64,000 nt of DNA. Origin: Zarea fungicola (taxonomy: Eukaryota; Ascomycota; Sordariomycetes; Hypocreales; Cordycipitaceae). The notes under the pieces are model-generated. The model had not been told where the DNA came from. It was given only the letters and a program-made list of their open reading frames with translations, and did no database searches. Position 1 is the stretch's first letter; every line of letters starts with the position of its first letter. The stretch spans positions 1 to 64,000 of the forward strand of contig FWCC01000054.1 in NCBI GenBank assembly GCA_900169235.1, in the 5' to 3' direction. Position numbers and translations under genes: made by a program. Of the stretch, positions 10,423 to 24,058 are shown in pieces.

Positions 10423-13357
10423 GGCCGCTACCGTATTAAGTTGTTTGCTGCAGGCCAACGGTTTGTAGAATGAGAGGGCGGTGCCGTCCTCAAGACCTTC
10501 TACAGCAAAGAGCAGGGCTGGGAGAATTTGGTAAGAAATGCGGATGATGTAGACTCACCGTAGACTTTGCTGTACCAATGGATTAGAGATGGAACATGCG
10601 ACGTGCTGCTAAGAGCTGATGTTCTCTGAGCCGAGTAGTGGTTGTGTTAGAGAGAACGAGGCTGCAATGAGGACCGCACGCGGTTGTTGCCTGAAGGTAC
10701 CTACGTACCTGCAGGTCTTGTTAGTCGTACTGCTGGGGGGGGGGGGGGGGGGGCCGCCACGGCTGACCGACGTGCCTGTCGTAGCAATGGAGTCTTGCCT
10801 GTAATAAACTACTGGCATATGTTAGCTTTGCTTCGTTCACATTTGTGAGTTGCTGTACTCCGTACCAGTAAACTTCAAGACCAGATGATATTGAGGGTTA
10901 CATACGTGAAGCAGCCACTTACTACGCTCTGTATGGTTGAATCAATGCTATTGATGGGCATCACTGGTATCGGCGGGCGAGCGAGTAGTTTGATTATGAA
11001 TACTTGAACCATTCATGTATTTTGGTTCCTATTCCATACACACTTACTTTGGGCAATGATTAGGAATGAATGAGTACGGGCTTGCAGCGTCCCTGCCTGG
11101 ACACGTAGGGCTGCAGGCACCAGCGGACTGCAATGTGAGTCAGCCAGCCCGTGAGCGGCCACTGTGACGTAACTAAAAATAACAAGCCCAATTTTGGAGG
11201 TTGTATAGGCGCTAAATGTGCATAATAGATTACTTTGTCGCCATCTCTTGGCAAGCGAACGCAGTAAGATGCCGAAGTCGTTGAAGGCAAGGCGTAGAAA
11301 GAGGATAGATACTTGATGGCTGTTTGGCCTGGTAGCCTTGGCCAGCGGAGCACGAACCGTCCAAGAGCAAATGGCTATTATGGCCAGCGTTTCTCAAGAC
11401 TGTTGATCAGCAATCTGAAAATGACGAACTCCACTTGGCATGAAATAGCTGGCCATTCGTACAAATATTGCAATAGTGCTGCCTAGAAGTACTTGTAGAG
11501 CAGATAGAGATACCATATGTTCGTCCTTGATAATACACGTTTCTGCACCGATGTAATTTACTGCACTAGGTATACCTAGATGATAAAAGACAAGACCCGG
11601 CGTACCTGTTCGCTGGCGGGCCATTGCGAGGTGGAGACAAGTTCTCCGACGGAGAAGTTTTATTACTTGTAGATTGCGGCACTTGTCTGTCACCAATTCT
11701 TAAATCATGTCCGATAAAGATGCTACAGCAGGGCTTTCCAATGTAGCGCCAGCATAAGAAGCGTAAAAGTTACCTCGTGCTTTGGCCGTTCATGTCATGT
11801 CTGGTAGTGTAACCCACTAATCGGCCCCCGCTGTAACTCCTCCCCACAAACACCCGCATTGATCGCCGAGCGGGCAAATTTTCACTGATAACTTCCACTG
11901 AATACTAAGGTAGCCAGCCACCGCAGCTACTGCGCTCAAGGTCGTGGGCAATAATGCATGGTGAACTGGAAATGGCCAATACGAATATAAATTCCAACTC
12001 CATTTCCCCTTTGTGTGGCTGCGACTCAACGCTATGTCGATATTTCCTGATACTTTATTCCCTCTTCAGGCCTCTTCAGGCGCGCTTTCTGCAACCGGGC
12101 GAACATGGTCAAAAGAATGATAGCATTAGATTAACTTGTGCATCCGCTTCTAGAACGCGAGTGTGACCGATGGTGAAGCTCCATGTATGAATGCTGCACG
12201 GCACTTGACGCTGGCAGTGTTTCTTTCCTTCCTTGACAGTGGAGCTTGGCCAGCGCATGAAGAAGGCTATGGCGGGAATGCTTGCCGAAAAAAAAAGGTG
12301 GATGTCTGCTGGTTTTCCCCCTCCTGCGAAGCTAATAAGAATGAACTTTGCAGTTTGGCGATGGGTGCTTCAGATATTGCTGAGCCTCAGCGAATCCATA
12401 CTCAATCCCGCAACGGAATCTCCAATGTTCACTGACTGCTGGACTTCAAACGTAGGCCTGCGGACTCTACAAGGATCAATGGTGAGTCTGGCCGTGTTGG
12501 CTCTGAGGATGCGTAGCTAAAATGATGGAAGGCGGAAGAAGCGGTGGCCGACATGAAATGCCATCAAAGAGCCGGACTCCCATTGCCTTGATCCCCTGGC
12601 CGAGAAGTGCTCCATGATGGGGGTTATGAATTGTGCATCACACATACGGAATTGGAAGTCGCAGCAACACGAATATGAGTATTATATACCTGATCTATTT
12701 CCCTGTATAGTCCTGCTGCTCCCAACCAGTACGAAAGTATCCAATCTACGACGTGCCGCCCAAGTGTTGCGAAATCGAAGCCGCTGTTGAAATTCATGTT
12801 TTCGGAACTATGGTTGGACCAACATGGCGACGGTGATGATGCCCCTCCTCAGCAAATCTGGTAAATTGATTAAAATATGATCATAGGGTTGCCGACTGTG
12901 CATTTTCTGGCTACATGTTTTGCTTCGATGCATCCCCACATGCACCTTTGTAAACGGAAAAAAATAAGAAAGCCGCGAAAATGAAGGCGTAATGTAGCGT
13001 CTGCAAAATCACAAATTATATTGACAATATCATGCTCTGTTACTCTGTTACGTGCCTTGGCAAGGTTCTCCACGCCAAAGAGCGAGCTATCTCCATTCAG
13101 TATATAGCTTGCAAATAAAATTTAGCAAGGTCGAAAGTCAATACCCTATCCTCCAATTTCTATCTTTACCATGTTGCCCGTGCCTCGCTACTCACAGCCG
13201 AAAATCCAAGCTCATAAACAAGAAAAATGCGAAAAAAAAAGACTTCTCAACGCCAATGTGTGTTCACGCAGAAAGAAAAATCCCTGGAAATTGCCACCTT
13301 TGAAAAAAAGGTCCGAGGAAAGAGAGATAAGGGTAGCAGCAAGGGAAATTACGCCAT
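10423..13357. other. Long intergenic region upstream of the unknown gene
   Basis: About 2.9 kb without a supportable gene. Near the left end, read on the minus strand, a plausible intron spans 10500-10558 (GTGAGT donor, TGTAG acceptor) and joins the open frame leading into the unknown gene, so its 5' exon or UTR probably reaches past 10560; that upstream exon has no in-frame ATG before a stop. A second CTAAC...CAG acceptor-like site follows near 10620-10640 on the same strand. A 19-G tract is at 10735-10753. Copies of the word TACTCCGTA occur at 10856. The rest looks like unique non-coding DNA. Confidence 0.4.
10735..10753 (+). repeat. Poly-G tract of 19
   Basis: An uninterrupted run of 19 G on the + strand (poly-C on the minus strand) lies about 310 bp upstream of the first ATG of the minus-strand unknown gene. 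Its exact length is likely uncertain in any assembly. Confidence 0.95.
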
Positions 13358-16300
13358 TTAAAATGATCCAGCCCGCTTCGAAAAGCCGTCATCATCGCTA
13401 CCTTCGCCTGATGAGTCGGCAACACCTTTCCCTTTATCTTTGCTACCCCAGCCTTGCTGTCGTCCCGGAACTTTAATCTCGCGCAAGCTCCGTCTACTCA
13501 CAGGTCTTCTATCCGAGTGAGCTTTCCCAGGAGTGGATGTACCCTTGACGCGTTTCATCTCTGACGGGCCAGCTCTGTCCTTGCGATCGTCACCTGATGA
13601 GTTCCATCTCGTTGGCGGTGTCGATGTGCTCTTCAGGTCGCGCATCTCTTTGATCACGTCGGCAAAACTCTCTTCCAGAGTCTTCATACGCGCCAGCACC
13701 AGACGACCCATCCTATCGCGGTCTGCTGCATCAATGCCCCGTGCCACCCGCATCCGGCTCTCCCGCATCATGGCCATGGCCATTTGGGTCTGGAAGCTGC
13801 CCGGCATGCTAAGGTTCATCTGAGATTCGTCAGCACCCAAGCCGGTATTGTCTGACATGACGCTCAAATCGAGAGAGGAGAGCCGGCGGCCTTCACGCAG
13901 CCGGCGAGCCGGATCAATGCTGAGGAGGGCGGTGCGACTAACACCACCCGTCTCAGCCATACCTGCTGGTGGGATAATGGGTCGAGGCTTCCTGTCCACG
14001 ATAGTCGCGGTTTTGCGGGTTGGACTTCGCCTTCCCGAGCTTGTCTGTCCTTCTCCGATTGTATTGCGGCCGCTGCTCCCAGGCTTTTCGGTCGGTGCCG
14101 TCTTTTGTTTTGGTGGCGACCTGGGCATGGAAGAGGGCTCGAGCGACTCCTCTTCCTCTGGATTGAACAGAATTGTATTCGTTGACAGAGTACGACTATG
14201 CATCCCACGCCGTTGGTTGGACACTCGCGGTGTGGCTGGTGCTTTTGGTGCGAGGACACCGTAAGAGCTCTGTGATGACGGTAATTTTCCAATGCTAGCA
14301 CCAAGTGCAGTACCGAAATAGTCCTCTTGTGGTACGTGCAAGCGAGTCTGGTTTTCGATGGCGCTTTGCTCAATATGCGTCACTGCATCCTCTTCGTCCT
14401 CATCGTTTGTAACCAGTTCGTCATCGCCATCCGCATCCGTCTGATCCTTGTAGTCGATATTGAAAGACGGGAGCCGTGAGGCAAATGTCGGCCCGCGGGT
14501 ATAAGCTCCCTGGTTGGAGATAAATTCAGCAGGATCGCTGGCAGTGGATCGCACATCGGAGACACGCCGTAAATTCGATCCTCGTTCCCAACCTACGCTC
14601 ATCCTTCTCTGCCAGTCTGGGACTGCGCGGCTGTCAATCGTCGGCCAGTGATGGCCGGTGCCATCTTCCTCATGCTGCTCCATCCAATTTCGTATAGCAT
14701 TCTGCGTCTTGCGGCGCTCATTTCTCCGTTGTGTCCGCAGTGTGGCACTGGCGGGTGCTCTTCTGAACACTTCCTCTAGAGCACGGTCTTTTTGGAAGCC
14801 AGCAACTGATTCTTCACGAACCCGAATATTCGGACTGAAGATAGCTGTGCGGTTAGCGGCATCGCCAAAGGAAATGGCACGGCGGCGGCCTCTACCATGG
14901 TTTTCGACCAGATCAGTTGGCTCGAACATTGAGGGTGCCAACCAAAACCTCTCATAAAGGTAGATGAAAAAAAGAATAGGGAAGTGTGTGACTTTGATGA
15001 TTGCCCGATTCAGCCAAACAAACTGCTTTAGGGGCATACAGTACCGTAGCGGCATCAACAGCCAGGCAAAAATGTTGGTAGGGGCGATATAGGAGAACAA
15101 GGCGTCATTCTTGACCATGGAAATCGTGTTGATGGCGAACACAAACTGGTGCTCTTCAGTGGCATTAGACGCGATTGCTGTGAACGAGTTGGTGAGCACC
15201 GTAATCAAGATGGTGACAACCAAGTAGTGGCAAATGATGAGGAAAACCATCATGAGAATTCTGGCCAGCCAGTTATAAGTCGGCCAAACGTCCCAGGCTG
15301 CAGGCGTGAAGCCCATAAGAATCTGAAAGATTTTATAAGCGACCTCGCCTCCGTTACTCTGGGTATTAGACAAGGTAAAAAATACGTAGAACCCGCTGCA
15401 CATGATCAGGACCAGTACAAATACAGCAGCCAGGTCGACGGTCATGAGACGAAATGCAATGAGCAGTTGCGAGAAGTACTGATAGTGATCCAGCACGCTA
15501 AATATGCGTGGTAGCAGCAAAATGGCGTTTGCAGCCAGAACGTCATAGGCCATGTCGTTCCAGTGATGAGGGTCGACGAGAAACACTCCATAGGCGCGCA
15601 TGCAATAGTAGACAATGAGCAGGACCAAGATGCCTAGATCAAAGACATTCCAGAAGCTCATAATGTACAGGGCGAACCCTTGTTCATTGAAGCCAACTAG
15701 CTCGTCAAGCATAAAACCAGCACTCCAGAACCAAAAGACTAGTTCCAGTCCGGTGATATGCACAGAGCGCTGAATAAGAACGGCAAGAAACAGTGCAATC
15801 AGCACTGCCAATGATAGGGTGGACAAGAATGAGCGGTAGCGGGGTACCCGAAGACGCGACAGCTTAAATACAGAGGCTTGTCGTGGATCGTACAACATGA
15901 CTGTACGACGTCCATTTGGAATGTGATACTGGGAGTGTCTTGGGACAGCATTTCCCAGAAGTGGTGTCCGGGAGTCTGGTTTGCTCGGCGAACCATTGGC
16001 ATGGCCAAATAGCTCATTGGGTGCCTCTTCTCTATGCAGCGTATCGGCAGCGGAGTAGAATGAAATGGCACCATTCCAAATGGCCTCAAGTTGTTGCACG
16101 ACAACCGGATGGGCAAGGAAGTGCTTAGCTGAGGCGCGTATGGCAACTTCGAGTGTTGATGTTCGCGACGCGATCAAAGTGCCCTTGGCTTTCCCAGTGG
16201 CTCGTGCGGCGATATCCTCAGATGCGCCCGGTAGACCTTGTAAGGGATAAAAGTCGTAGGCCAGCGCATCAATTAATTCTCGTGTGGAATACTCCTTGAG

Positions 16301-16956
16301 AAGCTTCAGCGCAAGCAACTCGCAGACTTTCGCGCGGGTGTTGCTAACTCCTATGCTGGCAGCATAGCGTTGTCCTTCCTTTCCAAACTGTAGGCAGTTG
16401 GCCATCAAGGCATAAATAGTGGCCCGGGAAAAGTGCTGGGCACGAATCTGCTGTTGCATGGGCTTGACAAGAAATTGCGAGACTTGAGGGGATCGGAGCT
16501 GTTCCCAACTGAGTGACGTTTCGGTTCGGGCAGACACTATGATTCGAATTGCATGTGTTATACTATAGATGGGCAGGGTATCTAAAACAAAAAGTGATTG
16601 TCAGTCCAGGAACTAGGTGCAGGAAGAGTACGGAGCGGCAAGGAAAAAATACCAAGGTGGCTCGCAGAGAAGAGTGGGAGGACAGGCAGTCCACCTGGGC
16701 CATGTTCCTCTGCGTCACGAATGTCGTCTACAGCTTCATCTTCGTCGTTGGCATCTTGATCCGCGCCGTTGCCGTTGTTCAGGCCTTGGTCAAAGTCGTC
16801 CTCATCTTCATCCTCGTCCTCGTCTGCCTCTGTAAAATCGGCCGTGGCATGAACGCGGGCAGGAAACTGGCGCGAAGGACGACGGGGCGGCGGAGAAGGG
16901 CTGTAAGTTGGTTGAATGCCAGCACGGCGCTGTCTGGGGTGGCGGGAGGTAAACAT
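13358..16956 (-). CDS. YVC1: Vacuolar TRP-type cation channel Yvc1 (two exons, about 1175 aa)
   Basis: Calcium-permeable TRP channel of the vacuolar membrane that releases stored calcium on osmotic or mechanical stimulus. Exon 1 is 16956-16653 and exon 2 is 16581-13358; the 71-nt intron (16582-16652) has GTATTT, CTGAC and TTTTAG. The junction restores the conserved LFSASHLDTLPIYSITHAIR stretch of fungal Yvc1. Exon 1 encodes an acidic segment rich in Asp/Glu. A soluble helical domain with EQLRSPQVSQFLVKP follows. Several membrane segments lie between residues about 350 and 570, with the pore region near MCSGFYVFF...ILMGFTPAAWDVW. The rest, about 600 residues, is a long Ser/Arg-rich disordered tail with a short coiled segment (MKTLEESFADVIKEMRDLK) near the end. 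The tail is long, as usual in filamentous fungi. Confidence 0.92.
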
Positions 16957-19900
16957 TGTGCCGAGCTCAAGCTTGCCCAGTATCTATACGTCCTGGCACG
17001 CCATCGGCCTTGTGAAGCAAGGGAACAAAGCAACGAGCTGTCAAGGAAGGTCGTGATGGTGGTGGTGAGACCAGCGAGTGGCGCGCCGGTCCAAGTGACA
17101 ATCTCTAGATGGCGTGGGCAGAAAAGAGAAGGAAGGTGAATGTGGAGGCAAGAGATTCAAGAATCGAGGTTGAACATTGAACACTGGTTGTGCGACAAGG
17201 GGGTGCAATGGAGGTGGGTGTGGTGGTGATGGTCTGGCAGGCTGCCCCCTTCATCAGGCGAGTGCGGCTCAGACACTGACAACAGAACTACCGCCGTCGC
17301 TCGCAGATGGCAGTACCAAGGGACAGGCCAAGAGATCGGCAGCCCTAGTCAACTTTGCAGGGGATGTTTTATTTCATGCATGCGCTATTTGCTACTTGTT
17401 CTTCTCCATTTATAGAGTTGTCAACTAACAAAGACGCTGCCTTGGATTTTGGAGGGACAGGGCAAAAAGAGCGGGGTGTATGCTCGCCTACGGAGTGCTG
17501 GAAGTTCATTTCTTGCGCTGAAAGGAATTAGATTAAAGTACCCATCGAGGCTCCGTTGCGGCTCAACCAAGGGTGGGACATCGGCGGAGCTGCAAAATGC
17601 TTTATTTTCGAGAGGGCGCGTGTGTGCTCGCAGCTGCTAGAGACGCAGTTTTGAAACAATACAAATACTAAGCGAAGCAGTTGTTTGGCTCTTCTTTCTC
17701 AGGATCTTGCATGCTCTCTCTCGGTCGGCAAACCATGGCCGCCAATCTGCAAGCTGCAGCCCATTAAAGTCGCAGGGGGCTGCTACGCTAAGGCATCCAG
17801 GTGGATCATTGCCATTAACTCAGAAAACAGTCTAAATAATGAACAGACAATAAATAAGAGGGATAAGGATATACATAGTAATAATGTACTACTCCGTTCT
17901 CTCATTTTATTACAGTCCTTTACCTACATTGAGGTTATAATAGTGCACTTGCTGTACTTGAGTCCTGGCTCGCCATCCTGAATACAGGTTCCTTAACCAG
18001 CCAACTGCAAATTAACATATGCAATCCATCATACTATTATTGTTACTCTCCTCCCCATCCATGGCTTGACCTGAGATACGCGTGACACCCTCTCACTCCC
18101 CACCGCGGTACCACCTGCGTCGATGATTGGACGATGCGCTGCTGCACCACCTCCAGGCTAGTCATGGGCTGGCTTGTGATATCGCGTTAGTTCCTGTGGT
18201 CAAGGCAAGCTGAAGCTGGTTGGTAAGGGAATGCCACAGTAGGCCAGTGTTGCATGGTGGCTCGTGGCTGCATTTCTACATGGCTCCAGTCAATCATGTG
18301 GTCTGCGCGAAGATACACAACCAGAACATGGGGATGTTTAAATACTGTTCGTTGATGCCAGAACCATCATGAACTGCAAGAGCCCATCTACACTGCTAGT
18401 CCAAGTTGATTAGCGGCCAAAGGTATTACTCTTCGTCTGTATACTACAAACGAAATTAACGGCAGTGCATAGCTATACATTCTTCTCTACCTTACAAGGA
18501 CCGAAAACGCGGCAAGGAACAAATAAATTACGTTCGTGGCACAGTCGATCGTGGCGCAAACACGTGGCGCGAGCTATCTGAATCGGGATAGCTCCGATTC
18601 GGTCCAAGTTGGGCAATTTCGTAAATTCATAGCGAGGTAACTCTTCGATATGCCTGCTGAGATGCGCCTCATCAGTAGACATGAATTCTATGCTCACAAT
18701 TGGATTACCCACGAATTAAATTTTGTAAGAAGCAAGGAATTAGATAAAATTAAGATGAAAAGTAGAGAGGGTATCCTTGACACACTTTTATGCACTGAAT
18801 GTACCACGTTAACCGTTAACGAGCAAGAGTGTTCATGACAAAGGTATTCCTAGATAATTCCAGAAGAGGCAACAACCATAAGAGATGCATCAACGGTTGC
18901 CTTTGCGGCGCCAAACTCGGCGCTTTGCTCGAAACACCTCGGAGTGTGTGTCAGAGCATTGGGATCTTCCAAGATAGACGCGTGGATGTCAATTGAATAC
19001 TTCCCTTGACCACAGTTGAAACGGCGTTGTTTGGTTCAGCAAGTCAGTCAAGGTTCGCTCCAATTCCGCAACATGTATATATCATAACCCACACGGAGCC
19101 CATCAGGCTGGATGTAACTTCTATGGCCAAACAAAAGTAGAGAGTAGAATCCAACTCATGTAGAGCTCGGAGGTCCGTAAGTATGCAGCAAATCGGCGGG
19201 GCCGAGTACAAGACAATATTGTGCAACAAATGTTCAACCGTAGGCGTTATCAACAGCAGCTAGCGCTCCGTTTTATACCGCGCACTAGCCGCAAACAATG
19301 ACGCAGATGTAGATGTAGAGCATACTGGTAAGTAGATGGAAATGTAGGGTCCTGCAAATCCGTCACTTTACAGTTTTGACGAGGAATGACTTATTAGCTT
19401 CTAGTCAACTGCAATGGTGAGTATACTGGCAGCCACCAATATGGCCCAAGTAGAATTAGTTAATAAAACAAGGCACTTGGAGCATGTGGAGCAGAATAAT
19501 ATCCGCCCGTCTGGGGTTGGTTATTGAGTACCTAGGTAGCTCTGCGCTTGGGTCCTTTTGGCAGCCCGGGTAAAGACACTGCCTAAGAACAAAGGTGGCA
19601 CCTGATTCAGGGGTGACGAGTCACAGACCCCAAGCTAATAAGGAAGGAAAGGGAGCAATATGCTGCTGAGTTGTAGTACTGCATACAATTGGTATTCATC
19701 CTATTGTTTTTCCTTATTTCATTTGTTTTCGTTTGGCTTCTCAATTTCTCCACAGCTATCACATAGCAGATTATGTGCTGGAATTGGGGAACCTACAAGC
19801 ACACACCTTACCCGCAATGACTCGGGCGCAAACCACCCTGGTTGTACGTAATACAACAGAGCGTGGCATGGAGCGGATAGTTATCCGAATTGGAAACATT

Positions 19901-20749
19901 GCAATTGTACGGAGTACTAAGCCATTGTTTTTTTATAAAAAAAAAAAAGTCCTCTAACACATTACTCCGTAGCTTGTTGGGATTAGTTAGGCAAAGCAAT
20001 ATGATTGTAGAACTTGTTTCATGCACCTAGGTTCAAGTGGCGTTCAGTAGCGGCCAAGAGATGCTCAAGCCTCTCTGCACCCGCCCGTTGCGTAGGGCCA
20101 AACAATCCGCATTAGCAGTAGTCTTAGGGGAGGGAATGAGCCTAGCAGAAACCTTGGCTCCGGTGACTTTGCTCCCCCTGACGTCCGTCAAACCCCTGCA
20201 GTAATCACCTCCTCATTGGCTCGGGCGCTGCAGACTGCCAGGCCTCTCCCAACAAGCCACTCTAGACAGCCGACTATGATAATTCCTCTACCGCCAAATT
20301 AGAGTACACATATTGCAGCGAAAATACTGTATGGTCTAACCAACCCTGGGCTGTCCCTTTTTTTCACCCTGGCCATCCGGTCATCCACCCGCTAACTTCT
20401 CTCCCTCACGGTTGAGGAAACCAAACGAGACCTCTTTGGCCAGTGGTTCTTGACTGTGAGTTTCTTCCTTCCACAACGTCCTGAGTTTGTCAGCGTGGAG
20501 CCGTCTCCGTCTCAGGCCTCGCTGTAACGTTGTTCATGAAACCTATGCCGCCAGCTCCTGCCAAAACAACACGATTCTCTGGATTTCTGAGAGCGCACGC
20601 CACTCAATTGGCGGCCACAGCACTGAATGGAAGACTGTGTTGCTCCAGACGGTTACTGGTGTTGATGTCCTTGGCCTGGACTCTTGTACTTCCGTTTTTC
20701 TTGCGACGCATTCCTGGCTCGCCCACCAAACAGGTCAACCATCATCGGC
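16957..20749. other. Large intergenic region between divergent YVC1 and TBC genes
   Basis: About 3.8 kb. It should hold the promoters of both flanking genes. No frame longer than about 100 codons looks coding. The word TACTCCGTA occurs inverted at 19908-19916 and 19963-19971, around a short T/A-rich stretch with a 12-A run. A minus-strand frame at 18473-18712 (79 codons) has balanced composition but no start context or known motif. An ATG at 20536 opens a 95-codon frame that overlaps the TBC start. Confidence 0.4.
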
Positions 20750-23700
20750 ATGGCCACCGCCGCCGTCGCCCTGGCGTCCGTCTCGGACAAGCACAACAGC
20801 CACAAAGCTTGCAGTTCTGAGGCTGCGCGAGGATCCATAGATATGCAGGACTCAACAATCGAGGAAGATACAGAGACCGAGACGCCCAAATTAGCGCACG
20901 ACTCCATGGTTACCGTTCGACTGTCGGAGCCGCCTGTTCTTACCCTTGACACGACGAAGTGTGCATCTTACTCCGACTCAAAGTCTAGTCCCGTTGTAAG
21001 CCCTCGTGGCACTATTAACATCGAGCTACCCAACGGGTCCGAAAACCTAACGGCTATCGAGACGATAGAGGGCGGCGATGCCGAGGAAATTCACAACAGT
21101 GTGCTGGTGTCCCGAAGGTCCAGAGCGACGCTGCCCCGGGTTGACACGACCCGTAGTTTGCGGGATGAGCTCGGCCAATGTCAAGACGGTAGTAGTGAAA
21201 CATCTGAGGACCTTGAGGAGGTCAACTGGGACGAATTGGAGAGGACAGAAGACCAGCAAACAAAGGACGAGGAGACAGACAATGTAGGCCATATCATTCT
21301 ATGCTTTTCGCGCCGGTTTGTTTTATCATTACACGGATGATGCTAATAATGGCCCCCAATTACAGTCGACTGCACTCCTCCTCGCTAGGCTTGAGCAAGA
21401 AAACGCAAAGTTGGCTACGAACCCAAAAACCGTCAAAGTCCAAGCCGTTGAAAAACTCATTGCGTCCAAGACTCGGCCGCCGTCGATGGCCCAACTGCGC
21501 CAAATGATGAGCAGCCCTACGCCCCCCGAACTTCGCTACTCTCTATTGCCACCTCCCCCCATGACGGATCTGGAATTCTACGCCGCCCTCGTCCAGGACT
21601 ACCAACAAACAGCTGCTCGCCTGCCGACGCTGTTATCAAATAAGATTAGAAAGGGTATTCCACCGCCTTTGCGTGGTGTCGTGTGGATAAGCATGTCTGG
21701 CGCCAGAGATGCCAACTTGGAAGAACAATTCGACCGTTTCAGTGGCGAATCTAGCCCGTACGAGCTGCTCATTGGAAAGGATCTCGGCCGAAGCTTCCCG
21801 GGCGTGGACATGTTTCGTGATTCAGATGGCGACGGACAGCGGATGCTCGGCAGTGTTCTTAAAGCGTTTAGTCTCTACGATACAAAGATTGGGTACTGCC
21901 AAGGACTCGCTTTCCTTGTTGGGCCGCTGCTCATGCATATGCCTGACAAGCAAGCATTCTGCGTTTTGACTAGGTATGATCTGGCGACTTCCAACGCACA
22001 ACGTGACTACTAACCCGCGCTAGACTCATGGACCGATACGATCTTAGAACCTGCTTCCTACCCGATCTTTCAGGATTACACGTGCGCATATATCAGTTCC
22101 GAGAATTGCTACGAAATCACTTTCCGGCTCTATCAGCGCACTTGGAAGAGCTGCAAGTGGAAACAGCCTACGTTTCACAGTGGTTCCTCAGCTTCTTTGC
22201 TGTCACATGCCCCTTGCCAATGCTATTCCGTATCTATGACGTTGTGTTTGCCGAAGGGGCGTCAGAAACACTGATGCGAGTGGCCTTGTCTTTGATGCGA
22301 AAGAATGAACCACGTCTTCTGGGGTGCATGGAACTTGAGGACGTGATGCAGCTGCTGCTATCCCGGGGACTCTGGGATTGCTACCACTACGATGCGGACG
22401 AGTTCGTCTCAGATTTTGCAAGCTTGTCTAGTATAGTAACCAGAGAGAAGCTGTCACAACTGGAGCAAGCCTATCGAGAGTCGCTGGTTGCTACAGCTAA
22501 CGCCGCCCGCACATCCGACATCACCACTGCTGCTAGCCGCTTCCTCGGACGTATCTGGGCAAGTTCAAATTCGAAAACAGTAACATTGACACCTGGCCTT
22601 AGCGCACCCGGCAAGCAATTTAGTGTCTTGCGACGAAGTACGTCCAAACAAAGCCTCGCATCTACACTCAATTCCGTCGAAGCGAGCTCTACGAGCGTCA
22701 GCAGCTCCATCTCAACGGACGCAACCAGCCTATCTAGAGACTCTGCCAACACGGAAGATGGACCTTCTAGTCGAGAATCTACACCTGTTGGACCAAAACC
22801 CACTGCAAGTTACAAGACGACCGAGGATCGATATTTGCACAGCCAGATCGAAGATTTATTGACAGCACTTACTGAACTGCAACGGAGCAACGCGATTGTA
22901 ACAAACCAACTCCAGCGCGAGCAAGAGGAACGAGACGAGGACCGCCGCGCGGTGCGGTCGTTGTTAGATGGACTCCGGCGAAGAGCTGGTAATTCGAGGC
23001 CGGGTGATGTGGAAGCAATTTCTCGAGACCTCAGAGATTCGGCTATTGCCGAAGATGTTGATGTTGGGGAGATTGACGGTGGGGAAGACAGCGACGATAC
23101 AGCGACGGCGGACGAGTTGGACGTTGGCGCTGATGCTTCGCTGAAAGACACGGAAGACGGAGAAGCGGCGACTCTGATATTAGGGGAGACCCAGATGCCG
23201 CTCGGGCACAGTGAAACCTTGGCTGTGTTGGAAGGGCCTGCGGCACCACCATCGACGGAAGATTTATCAGTGCTCTTAGACCGAGTCGAAACAAGATTTG
23301 CGCCGGAAGATCCCATCGTGAAGCATCGATCTTCGATGCTGTTAACTAAAGCGCAGCTGCGAGAAGAGCTATTTCAAGCCAGGGGACAAGTCAATACAGT
23401 GACGGCGCAATGTCAGGATCTTAACCGGCGTATATACGATATGGACCAAGAGATGTCTGCATTGAAGGAACAGCTTAAAGAACGTCACAGCCATGTCCGC
23501 TCTCTCCACCAAGAAAAACAGAAATTGGAAAAGCAATTGCACAGTCTTCGAACCACGCGAGCATCCGCAAGTCCTGCGTATGAGACGGGCAGCAAAGATG
23601 CGGACCTCGACTGGCCGGCAAGCAAAGGACTGAACAGAGCGGGTCTGCGGGAGTTTAAGCTTGGACGTAGCAGGTCTACACCGTCGACTCAAGGCAGCCT

Positions 23701-24058
23701 ACTGAACAAGCGCATTTCATCACCACCGCAGCCGCATGATCTGTTGAGCGAGTCACCACCGAGCGAACACGAATCATTATTGCTGGAGCTGGTGCAAGCA
23801 AAGACAGCCGAGGCGACAGCCAAGCAGGAGGCAGAAGAAGTGAAGCAAAAACTAGAAGCTTTGCGTAAAGCGATAGGTTTCGCGCCCGGTGACGCGCCGT
23901 TGGCAAACCATGCAAACACGGGGGCGATGGGTGTGTTTGGCAGACTGACGGGCCAAGGGACGACACCAGGGCCAACGCCAGAACCTGCAGGGAAGCCGCC
24001 AACTCCGGCGTCTGTAAATTCTGCCGCGGGTGGTGGATTTTGGGGCTGGAGAAGATGA
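20750..24058 (+). CDS. TBC-domain Rab GTPase-activating protein, Gyp5/Evi5-like (three exons, 1058 aa)
   Basis: Rab GAP expected to act in Golgi-to-surface traffic or polarised secretion. Exons are 20750-21283, 21366-21973 and 22024-24058; introns of 82 and 50 nt have GTAGGC/TTACAG and GTATGA/CTACTAAC/GCTAG signals. The second junction restores VLTRLMDRYDLR, a conserved TBC stretch. The N-terminal 260 residues are acidic and disordered. The TBC domain spans about 270-510: IRKGIPPPLRGVVW, the arginine finger in KDLGRSFP (about 320) and the glutamine finger in IGYCQG (about 355) are all present, so it should be catalytically active. The C-terminal half has Ser-rich linkers and predicted coiled coils (about 860-930 and 990-1025) and ends in FWGWRR. 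Domain order fits Gyp5/Evi5 better than Gyp1 or Gyp7. Which Rab it serves cannot be read from sequence. Confidence 0.9.
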
